The translations under genes and the position numbers were made by a program. This document shows, piece by piece, positions 1 through 5,555 of a DNA stretch of 5,954 bases (position 1 is the first letter of the stretch; the number at the start of each line of letters is the position of its first letter). Origin of the DNA: JADFRG01 sp036986135 (GTDB lineage: Bacteria > Chloroflexota > Anaerolineae > Anaerolineales > E44-bin32). The notes beneath the pieces are model-generated. The model did no database searches. It was not told the DNA's origin and saw nothing but the letters and a program-made list of their open reading frames with translations. The stretch spans positions 1 through 5,954 of the forward strand of contig BTQZ01000080.1 of assembly GCA_036986135.1 (NCBI GenBank), written 5' to 3'.

Positions 1-590
1 GCCATGAACGGGCCCCGATAGCCTCCTAGATCCCCGGAAAACACCGCCCGCCGCTGGTTTCCAGAGGCCCGAATGTCCAACTGAAGGATGCTCGAACCCA
101 GGATGTGCCCGGCAGGAAACCAGGTAGCCTCCAGCCCGTCAAAGGCGTGGGATTGCTCGGGCGCGGCTGGCTGCAAGAGCTCCAAGGCGGCCTCCGCATC
201 CTCCACCGAGTACAGAGGGAGAGCAGGCTTGTGCCGGCTGTACCCGGTCTTGTTGGCGTAGGCCGCATCTTGCTCCTGCAGATACGCCGAGTCCGGAAGC
301 AGCAGCTCGAGCAGAGCACATGTGGCCTCGCTCGCGTATACCGGACCGTCAAAACCCTGCGCCACCAGCCGGGGCAAATAACCGGTGTGGTCGATGTGCG
401 CGTGTGTGATGAAGACTGCGTCGAGTCGCTCGGGTCGAATCGGAAACGGCTCCCAATTCCGAGCCTTCATCTTGCGCCCGCCCTGAAACAGGCCGCAGTC
501 GACCAGGACCGATCGGTCTGCGTATTCGATCAAAATGCGGGAGCCGGTCACCGTTCCCGCCGCGCCCAATACTCTGATTTTGAAACCCAT
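1..590 (-). CDS. MBL-fold (beta-CASP type) metallohydrolase, 3' end outside window
   Basis: This is the N-terminal 196 codons of a metallo-beta-lactamase-fold protein of the RNA-processing exonuclease/CPSF-like branch, likely a zinc-dependent cytoplasmic nuclease. The start motif LGAAGTVTGSR, the zinc motif HAHIDH (residues 63-68), GHILGSS with His162 and SGDLG with Asp187 are all present in the expected order. Family members are usually about 450-530 residues, so more than half lies beyond the window edge; there is no stop in frame. ATG at 590 is chosen because AGGGAG lies 6 bases upstream and the family begins just before the LGAAGTVTGS strand. Its first 72 codons and leader occur again at 3460-3817. 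It lies downstream of the glycosyltransferase on the same strand but 361 bases away, so it probably has its own promoter. The fold is sure; the substrate is not. Confidence 0.9.
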   Translation of the reverse strand, partial: MGFKIRVLGAAGTVTGSRILIEYADRSVLVDCGLFQGGRKMKARNWEPFPIRPERLDAVFITHAHIDHTGYLPRLVAQGFDGPVYASEATCALLELLLPDSAYLQEQDAAYANKTGYSRHKPALPLYSVEDAEAALELLQPAAPEQSHAFDGLEATWFPAGHILGSSILQLDIRASGNQRRAVFSGDLGGYRGPFM

Positions 591-733
591 GCGGCTCCCT
601 TCATGAGTGCATCGTCGGGCCCATGCAGCGATGCAGTACCGCTCTCGGCATTATCGTAGTACGGCGAGCCAATTATTTACAGCGCACTCTTGCGGGTCAG
701 TGCACTCGCAGAACGGCGCGCCTGCCCGCTCCG
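374..733. repeat. Long direct repeat, copy A (MBL 5' end plus upstream)
   Basis: This 360-bp segment matches 3460-3817 in the same orientation with about 21 substitutions and one 2-base indel (about 94% identity by eye). It covers codons 1-72 of the MBL gene, its SD and about 140 bases upstream. Positions 378-482 are identical to the other copy; nearly all differences lie in 483-733. Left of 374 the MBL gene continues normally; right of 733 the sequence is unrelated to what follows copy B. Confidence 0.93.
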
Positions 734-951
734 CTAGTGAGTTCGTTCTGGCCGTCCAAAGTGGAATTCGGAATCGAAAGCGGTGGTCCTGTTGTGCGGC
801 CATTTCTCAGACTTCCTGCGGATCACATTCCGGCTTGGTGCGGCAGGAAGGCCCCGGCTTTCTGGCGTTCTCCTGGGTCTTCGGAGTGCCGCGATGAGAA
901 CTCCTGGCCCTCATCCTTGGCATCCGAAGGGCGTCTCTGCGAAGCAGAGGC
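591..951. other. Intergenic region between the MBL gene and the glycosyltransferase
   Basis: No gene is supported here; open frames on the plus strand are composition-driven. Positions 591-733 are the MBL leader and belong to the repeat. In the leader, a perfect 6-bp inverted repeat GCATCG/CGATGC sits at 609-614 and 629-634, weaker in the other copy. The minus-strand string TACGATAAT (about 649-657), conserved in both copies, could be a -10 element, but no good -35 is seen. Positions 734-951 hold two hairpins: an 8-bp stem CTTCCTGC/GCAGGAAG (812-819, 843-850) and a stem beside the glycosyltransferase stop (933-951). Confidence 0.6.
933..951 (-). terminator. Possible transcription-end hairpin after the glycosyltransferase
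   Basis: An 8-bp stem with one G-T pair (933-940 with 944-951) and a 3-base loop ends one base beyond the TGA stop of the glycosyltransferase. Its centre on the plus strand, GCGAAGC, is known as an exceptionally stable DNA mini-hairpin. There is no T run on either side, so a classical Rho-independent terminator is not supported; a 3'-end stabilising hairpin is an alternative. Confidence 0.3.
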
Positions 952-2172
952 TCACATCTTCAGTGGTACAGCAGCCCGCTCCGCGAAACCGGCGTTCCAT
1001 ATGAGTTCTTCGCCTGCGAGGAGCCGCCGATACAGCGCTTCATAGGCATCAAAGGTCAACGATTCGGCATGGCGAATTCCGATGGCCATGCTCACATAAC
1101 GCATGGCGCGAGCAAGGTTGTTATCGCTCAAGATGCGGACAAGAGCCTCACTCAAACGGCCCACATCGCCAGGGGGAAACAGGTATCCGTTGCTCCCGCT
1201 CTCGATTAATTCGGGCAAGGCTCCTGCTCGAACTCCCACAATCGGGAGGCCAGAGGCGGCCGCCTGAATGGTCGGGATGCTCTGCACCTCACATTCCGAG
1301 GCGATCGCGAATAGGTCCGACTGACGATAGAGGGCCGGGAGGTCTTCCTCTGGCACAAATCCAAGAAAATGAACCGCGTGTTCCACGGCTAGATCGCGGG
1401 TGAGCTGCTCGAGCTCTCCTCGCTCGTCTCCCCGTCCGACCAGAAGCAGATGACCCTGGATTGCTCGCCAGACTTGCGGCATGGCTTGGATCAGCAGGTC
1501 GATGCGCTTGTCCTTCGCCAGGCGGCCGACGAACAGAATTCTTGGGTGCGCCGGCAGGGCATATCGAGTGTCCAGATCTGGATCTGACCTGGCTTCAGGT
1601 CGATACCGATCGGTATCAATGCCATTGGAGATGACGCTGGATGGACGCCGGAGGCCGTGCTGCAGGAAAGTCTGCTCGTGGGTTCGGGTGGGGAAGACCA
1701 GCCGATCAAAGTGGTCTACCATCCGAACGGTGTACTTCCAGGCCAATAACTCCGCGACCTGGTCTATGCTGTTTCCGAGTTCGATGTAGTTTGTGATAAA
1801 GCGAGGTACGTAGTGGCAAGTCAGGAGATGTGGAAGATCGCAGTCTTGTTCGATGCCAAATAGGGGCCATGTGAGCAGACCGCTATCGTGCGTATGGATC
1901 AGGTCTGGTTGAACGTTGGTCACAATCTCCCACAGCATCTCGCTCCGCAGGATGGGTAGTGGACCTTCCTTCCAGAAAGGATTGGCGATCGATCGCACTC
2001 GAATGACTTCTACGCCGCGATCCTCAAGACGATAAGGCCGGAATCGATCACTCCCGGCGATGACAGTTACCTTGTGCTCTCTTCTGACCATTGCCCGCGC
2101 CAGTTTCTGCGCAACCAGGGTCACACCGCTGATCGATGGGGGATAGCCATGGCTAAGCATCAGAATGTGCAT
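952..2172 (-). CDS. GT4-family glycosyltransferase
   Basis: A 406-residue GT-B fold glycosyltransferase of family GT4, which would move a sugar from a nucleotide donor to a lipid or glycan acceptor at the cytoplasmic membrane face. The N-terminal Rossmann domain shows SHGYPPSISGVT (residues 7-18) and DLIHTHDSG (90-98). The donor half starts near SNGIDTDRY (182-190) and shows ILFVGRLAKDKRID (212-225), LLLVGRGDE (242-250) and ASGLPIVGVRAGALPE (306-321). The usual EX7E motif reads Glu295-X7-Gln303, so the second Glu is replaced. ATG at 2172 is preferred over an upstream in-frame TTG at 2190 because GGAGGG lies 7 bases before it and family members start right at the first beta strand. It overlaps the membrane-protein gene by 20 bases, so the two are very likely co-translated and act in one glycolipid or envelope pathway. 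Donor and acceptor cannot be read from sequence. Confidence 0.9.
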   Translation of the reverse strand: MHILMLSHGYPPSISGVTLVAQKLARAMVRREHKVTVIAGSDRFRPYRLEDRGVEVIRVRSIANPFWKEGPLPILRSEMLWEIVTNVQPDLIHTHDSGLLTWPLFGIEQDCDLPHLLTCHYVPRFITNYIELGNSIDQVAELLAWKYTVRMVDHFDRLVFPTRTHEQTFLQHGLRRPSSVISNGIDTDRYRPEARSDPDLDTRYALPAHPRILFVGRLAKDKRIDLLIQAMPQVWRAIQGHLLLVGRGDERGELEQLTRDLAVEHAVHFLGFVPEEDLPALYRQSDLFAIASECEVQSIPTIQAAASGLPIVGVRAGALPELIESGSNGYLFPPGDVGRLSEALVRILSDNNLARAMRYVSMAIGIRHAESLTFDAYEALYRRLLAGEELIWNAGFAERAAVPLKM

Positions 2173-3190
2173 ATTTCGGCCCTCCAGCAACTGGACTTTC
2201 TGACAAAGGGAATTGTTTGATCAATGGCAGGTAGAAGCCTACGCTGATGATGAAGGGGAGGAAGAAATAGAGCACTCGGAAGAGAATGGAGCCAAGCGTC
2301 GCAAGCTCGAGGGTCGCGCCGAGGTAGCTGAAGGTCCCTACCATCGAGATCTCTTGAATGCCTAACCCGCCGGCCACGCCCACGATCCCTCCGGCGGTGG
2401 TTCCTATCACAAAGCCTGAAACGAGATCCGGTATTGGGAGGGCCGGACCAAGCGCAGCCAAGGAGAACCACAGCGCGGCCGCGCTGGCCGCCAAATCAAC
2501 GACGATCAACGCGATTATGAAGACCATCTCGGATGGTCGTGATTTGAGACTTTCGATGCTGCGGGTCAGAGTGGCTTCGAACTCCTGGAGCATCGTCCGG
2601 CCTGCTTGTCGGAGCAGGAAACCCGCCCGCTTTTCGATTAGGCTGAGAAATCGTGTGCGCAATCTGCCGGAAAAGAGCAATCCCGAGGCGGTCAACAGAA
2701 ATGCCAGGACCAGTAACCACGCGATTCCGGCCACAATCGCACCCTCCCGCCCGGCCGACGAGCTGCGAAGAAGATGGATCAGACCAACCGGGAACAGCGC
2801 CATCATCATCATGCTTGTAAGGTATGAGTGGAGCAGCGAAAGAGTCAGGACCTCCCCCAGGCTGGCCCCTTCGCGCTTCAAGATCTCATAGCGCAGGTAG
2901 GTGCCGGCGGCCCCGGAAACCACCCGATTGAGAGCGGCCGACACGAAACCCACCGATGCCAGCCCGGACAAGCTCATTCGGAGCCCGATTAGCTTGCCGA
3001 GTCGGGCAAAGCTGTAGCTGATTGAAAAGTAAGAAATCGCGGTGAAAAGCAGGACGAATGGGATCTGGGTCCAATCTGCCTGAAGCAGAATCGAGCGCAC
3101 TTCTCGCAGATCTGCCAGGAAGAGGAATAGGCCGGCCAGAGCGAGGGTGGCGAGAATCACCACAGCCAATCCTGCTCGGTAGCTCGTCAA
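2153..3190 (-). CDS. Polytopic membrane protein, LPG synthase TM / UPF0104 (flippase-like) family
   Basis: An integral membrane protein of about 345 residues with roughly eight hydrophobic segments. They begin with a helix near LAVVILATLALAGLFLFL and end in a long C-terminal cluster. The hallmark near the C terminus, GVAGGLGIQE followed by a hydrophobic stretch and LFRVLYFFLP, matches the PGGLG.RE...LFR...P pattern of the lysylphosphatidylglycerol synthase transmembrane/UPF0104 family, with Pro replaced by Ala. Members are often paired with GT4 enzymes and thought to translocate or modify lipids. The native start is unclear: TTG at 3190 gives the usual family length but has no SD, and TTG at 3235 is another option. 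The frame stays open back to GTG 3676, where a strong SD lies, so it may now be made as the C-terminal part of a 507-residue fusion with an MBL fragment. The stop overlaps the glycosyltransferase start. Confidence 0.8.
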   Translation of the reverse strand: MTSYRAGLAVVILATLALAGLFLFLADLREVRSILLQADWTQIPFVLLFTAISYFSISYSFARLGKLIGLRMSLSGLASVGFVSAALNRVVSGAAGTYLRYEILKREGASLGEVLTLSLLHSYLTSMMMMALFPVGLIHLLRSSSAGREGAIVAGIAWLLVLAFLLTASGLLFSGRLRTRFLSLIEKRAGFLLRQAGRTMLQEFEATLTRSIESLKSRPSEMVFIIALIVVDLAASAAALWFSLAALGPALPIPDLVSGFVIGTTAGGIVGVAGGLGIQEISMVGTFSYLGATLELATLGSILFRVLYFFLPFIISVGFYLPLIKQFPLSESPVAGGPKYAHSDA

Positions 3191-3226
3191 TTGAGCAGCA
3201 GGATGCCGGATCGGGGGTCCGTGGCT

Positions 3227-3459
3227 ATGGAGCAAGGAAGTTCGGTGAGGCCGACGGAAGGCCGGGAACCGGCGAGCATTATCCCGGTGAATGCTCTTTA
3301 CCGCGCAATTGCTGGGATCTATGATCGGCTCTCTCCTATCTGGGCGCGCGGCTACGCTCAGGCCTACAAGGCGCTCGACCGGTCGTATGCGAGCTATCTG
3401 CCAGCCTACGGTCGTGTCCTGGATTTGGGTTGCGGGACGGGAGCCAACCTCAAAAGAGT
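3227..3459 (+). pseudogene. SAM-dependent methyltransferase, 5' fragment truncated after motif I
   Basis: The first ~78 codons of a class I methyltransferase. NALYRAIAGIYDRLSPIW (residues 22-39) is the usual entry helix, and VLDLGCGTGANL (64-75) is the glycine-rich SAM-binding motif I. Immediately after LKR the sequence switches to the antisense of an MBL gene and the frame ends at a TAG (3617-3619), so motifs II-III and the substrate-binding half are missing. A full enzyme would be about 200-260 residues. ATG 3227 follows GGGGGT by 6 bases; ATG 3203 and TTG 3191 are in-frame alternatives. It is head to head with the membrane-protein gene with no spacer. The remaining stub could not be an active methyltransferase. 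Confidence 0.75.
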
Positions 3460-3676
3460 GCAGATAACCGGTGTGGTCGATGTGCGCGTGTGTGATGAAG
3501 ACTGCGTCGAGTCGCTCGGGTCGAATCGGAAACGGCTCCCAATTCCGAGCCTTCATCTTGCGCCCGCCTTGAAACAGGCCGCAGTCGACCAGGACCGACC
3601 TGTCTGCGTATTCGACTAGAATTCGGGAGCCGGTAACCGTTCCCGCCGCGCCCAATACTCTGATTTTGATGCCCAC
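3460..3676 (-). pseudogene. 5' fragment of an MBL-fold hydrolase (codons 1-72)
   Basis: A second copy of the first 72 codons of the MBL gene at 590, including the zinc motif HAHIDH, ending at TGYL where the homologous protein continues PRLVAQG. It starts with GTG (3674-3676) instead of ATG, with AGGAGG 8 bases upstream. Against the full copy there are 11 coding differences: only Phe3 to Ile, Ile21 to Val and the start codon are not synonymous, and two codons carry double synonymous changes (CGA/AGG, TTG/CTA). Lacking the downstream metal ligands, it cannot be a working hydrolase. It runs in frame through the antisense of the methyltransferase into the membrane protein. Confidence 0.85.
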
Positions 3677-3700
3677 GCGGCTCCCCTCCTGAGTCCATCG
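3677..3700 (-). promoter_or_regulatory. SD and leader feeding the MBL-fragment fusion ORF
   Basis: On the minus strand AGGAGGGG lies 6-8 bases before GTG 3676. It is a better SD than the AGGGAG of the intact MBL copy. Further upstream the conserved string TACGATAAT (about 3735-3743) is present as in copy A and may be a -10 element. Together these could drive expression into the membrane protein and glycosyltransferase. Confidence 0.45.
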
Positions 3701-3817
3701 TCGGGCCCCTGCAGCGATGCAGGACCGCTCTCGATTATCGTAGTACGGCGAGCCGATTAGTTACAGCGCACTCTTGCGGGTCAGTGCACTCGCAGAACGG
3801 CGTGCCTGCCTGCTCCG

Positions 3818-4171
3818 GCCAGAGCGGAGCGCTGCGCGGCCCGGAGGGGTGAACTTTGGCCGCGCACCGATCCCGAATCCGGGCCTCGGCCAGTCCGGGA
3901 TTCACCCAACCCTTCCTGCCTTGGGTGGAAGAGGGCTGCAAGAATTAGGTAGTCTTGCCTGCATGTGACGCGCCGGTCTGCCCTCGTCTTGCTGTCCCCG
4001 GTGATGCTAAGCTGGAGTTGTGTAGGATCATAGTCTGCGCTGCCCATGATATCGAAGGGCGAGCTCGCTCGCATCGATCGCTGAGCTTACTGATGATTGT
4101 CCAATCTCTTTTAGGATGTGAAGGGGATTGTCATCGGTAGCGTGCCCGCCGCAAACCGACAGCAGAATTCA
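3818..4171. other. Hairpin-rich spacer upstream of the response regulator
   Basis: No gene is supported. Three inverted repeats follow each other: a 9-bp perfect stem TGCGCGGCC/GGCCGCGCA (3833-3841, 3858-3866; loop contains GGAGGGG), ATCCCG/CGGGAT (3870-3875, 3896-3901) and CACCCAA/TTGGGTG (3903-3909, 3921-3927). A 10-bp palindrome GCGAGCTCGC lies at 4059-4068 and could be a protein-binding site for the following gene. None of the hairpins has a T run. No clear promoter was found. A GTG at 4118 is in frame with the regulator but has a poor SD. Confidence 0.5.
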
Positions 4172-4852
4172 ATGCCTCACAACGTGCTGCTTATCTGCCC
4201 GTACGGGCTGCTGCGGCAGGGGCTGCAGCTCCTGCTTGAGCAGGAGCAGGAGCTGCACGTGGTTGTAACGGCAGCGGATGCCAGCGAGGCCATCAGCCTT
4301 TTGGCTCGTCTCGACCAGGAAGTGACGGTTCTGGCTGCCGGCTGGACGGGTCAAGATTGCGTTTCCACCGTGCGACAGCTCAAGACCGATCGTCCGGATC
4401 TGCGCATCCTTGTGCTTTCCCAGGATGCCTGGCCGGAGCAGGTTCAGGCAGCGTTGGCGGCCGGCGCCATCGGCTACCTTGGCTTGGATGCCGATTTGGA
4501 CCAGTTGATTCGGGGTATCAGCACCGCCGATCAGGGTGAACTGATTCTGGAGCCGGCGGTTGCCATAGCGCTCTACACCTACCTCGCTCAACGCGCATCA
4601 GCGGATGCACATCCCACGCTGGAAGATCTCAGCTCCCGGGAGCAGGAAGTCCTGGCCCACCTGGTCGGTGGATTGTCCGACCGCGACATCGCCCAGGCAC
4701 TCTTTATCAGTGTCCGTACCGTCCAGACGCACCTGGCGCACATCTACGTCAAGCTGGGTGTCCACTCGCGAATCGAAGCGGCTCTCCTCGCCACTCGGCA
4801 AGGGTGGACCGGCCCCGGCGCGAGCCAGCCACCGGATCGTCAGAATCAGTAG
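4172..4852 (+). CDS. NarL/LuxR-type transcriptional regulator with degenerate receiver domain
   Basis: A 226-residue DNA-binding regulator. The N-terminal half (about 1-120) aligns with a CheY-like receiver: NVLLICPYGLLRQGLQ, VTVLAAGWTG, RILVLSQDAW and AALAAGAIGYLGLD occupy the canonical strands. The phosphorylation site is lost: the acidic pair is Cys9-Pro10, the acceptor Asp is Ala55, and the conserved Lys is Leu105; only Ser83 stands in the Thr/Ser position. The C-terminal LuxR helix-turn-helix (about 152-212) is canonical, with LSSREQEVLAHL, IAQALFISVRTVQTHL and IYVKLGVHSR. It should bind DNA but not be switched by a histidine kinase. ATG 4172 is chosen because the receiver begins there; GTG 4118 would add 18 residues, and neither has a strong SD. 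It is followed by the TIKI-like gene on the same strand. Targets are unknown. Confidence 0.9.
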   Translation: MPHNVLLICPYGLLRQGLQLLLEQEQELHVVVTAADASEAISLLARLDQEVTVLAAGWTGQDCVSTVRQLKTDRPDLRILVLSQDAWPEQVQAALAAGAIGYLGLDADLDQLIRGISTADQGELILEPAVAIALYTYLAQRASADAHPTLEDLSSREQEVLAHLVGGLSDRDIAQALFISVRTVQTHLAHIYVKLGVHSRIEAALLATRQGWTGPGASQPPDRQNQ

Positions 4853-4867
4853 TCCTACGGATATCCG

Positions 4868-4907
4868 CCCAAGCCCCTTGGCGCTTGGGTCCCTGGCAAA
4901 TAGGGAC
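4868..4907 (+). promoter_or_regulatory. Two adjacent hairpins, the second pairing with the next gene's SD
   Basis: In the 61-base gap there is a perfect 7-bp stem CCCAAGC/GCTTGGG (4868-4874, 4883-4889, 8-base loop) followed by a perfect 6-bp stem GTCCCT/AGGGAC (4889-4894, 4902-4907, 7-base loop). AGGGA in the second stem is the SD of the gene at 4914, so folding would hide the ribosome-binding site. The stems share base 4889. No T run follows, so an intrinsic terminator is unlikely. Confidence 0.5.
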
Positions 4908-4913
4908 TAGATT

Positions 4914-5555
4914 ATGAGTGTGGAGAGTTCCGCGAGCCACGAGCTGATGAAAAGTAGGGTGGCAATCTTGGGAACGCTGGCCGAGCTACATCGAGAACCG
5001 ATCCGCTACGATCTGAAAACCCTCAGTCAATTGGTCAGGGATCTTAAGCCCGACCTGCTTTGCGCCGAAATCCACCCGGAGGATTGGCGAGCCGGAGACT
5101 CAGAGAAGCTGAGCGCGGAATATAGGGAAGCGCTTGTGCCCCTGTCTCGGCGAACGGATATCGTCATCATTCCGGTGAGCAATTCCCAAGGTAGTTTTTC
5201 CTTTGTGCCTCAGGAAGGACCGCTGCTCGGTCTGCGTTCCTTGCTGGTACGGATGCTCACCTGGGAGCTGCGGCTCATGCAGCGGCTGGCCAATGGGCCG
5301 CGAGCGCTCAACTCCGGCTTCTTCGGTTTCATGTGCGATTTGAATTGCGCGCTAACTGCCAAGGTGTGCGGCGCAGAAACCCAGGCGACCTGGGACGCGA
5401 CGAATGGCGGCCTGGTGGTCAATATCCAGGCCGCCATTCGCCGTGATCCTGGGCGACGGGTGCTCGTTACGGTCGATTGCCGCCGTCGTCACCGGCTGGT
5501 TCACGACCTGAGTCGGAGTCCCGAGTTGGATATAGTCGACTATTTTGATCTTTGA
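4914..5555 (+). CDS. Hypothetical protein, possibly TIKI/TraB-like superfamily
   Basis: A 213-residue soluble-looking protein without signal peptide or clear membrane helix. I do not firmly recognise it. The layout resembles the TIKI/TraB/DUF5694-like group. The N-terminal VAILGTLAELHREPI (16-30) parallels the opening GT..H strand, and PDLLCAEIHPEDW (46-58) parallels the strand ending in a conserved Glu. The C-terminal GRRVLVTVDCRRRHRLVHDL (180-199) parallels the strand that normally reads GAGH, keeping the His (193) but not the glycines. Some members of this superfamily are metal-dependent proteases; the altered motifs make activity here doubtful. ATG 4914 has AGGGA 7 bases upstream, inside a hairpin. 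It lies 61 bases after the regulator on the same strand, so the two may be co-transcribed. The gene is likely real: codon use is consistent and it fills the space. Confidence 0.7.
   Translation: MSVESSASHELMKSRVAILGTLAELHREPIRYDLKTLSQLVRDLKPDLLCAEIHPEDWRAGDSEKLSAEYREALVPLSRRTDIVIIPVSNSQGSFSFVPQEGPLLGLRSLLVRMLTWELRLMQRLANGPRALNSGFFGFMCDLNCALTAKVCGAETQATWDATNGGLVVNIQAAIRRDPGRRVLVTVDCRRRHRLVHDLSRSPELDIVDYFDL

Larger units (their letters stand above)
3460..3817. repeat. Long direct repeat, copy B
   Basis: A 358-bp partner of 374-733, same orientation. The left end falls inside the methyltransferase fragment at about codon 78; the right end passes into the hairpin-rich spacer before the response-regulator gene. 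No insertion-sequence ends, target duplications or obvious microhomology are seen at either edge. Confidence 0.93.

Noticed and set aside
105..659. Plus-strand open frame of 184 codons
   Set aside because: It is the antisense of the MBL gene and its leader; the minus-strand frame carries the HAHIDH and GHILGS motifs.
607..1045. Plus-strand open frames in the spacer left of the glycosyltransferase
   Set aside because: They overlap each other in different frames, have no SD or recognisable domain, and run into the repeat and the antisense of the glycosyltransferase.
1481..1789. Plus-strand open frame inside the glycosyltransferase
   Set aside because: Antisense shadow of a well-supported GT4 gene.
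2358..2891. Plus-strand frame of 177 codons
   Set aside because: Antisense of the membrane protein; composition reflects codon bias of the real strand.
734..3459. Insertion sequence or transposon as the cause of the bracketed block
   Set aside because: No transposase, terminal inverted repeats or short target duplication; the flanking repeats are gene fragments of unequal divergence.
3903..3927. Rho-independent terminator
   Set aside because: The CACCCAA/TTGGGTG stem has no T run on either strand.
4169..4591. Minus-strand frame of 140 codons
   Set aside because: Antisense shadow of the response-regulator receiver domain.
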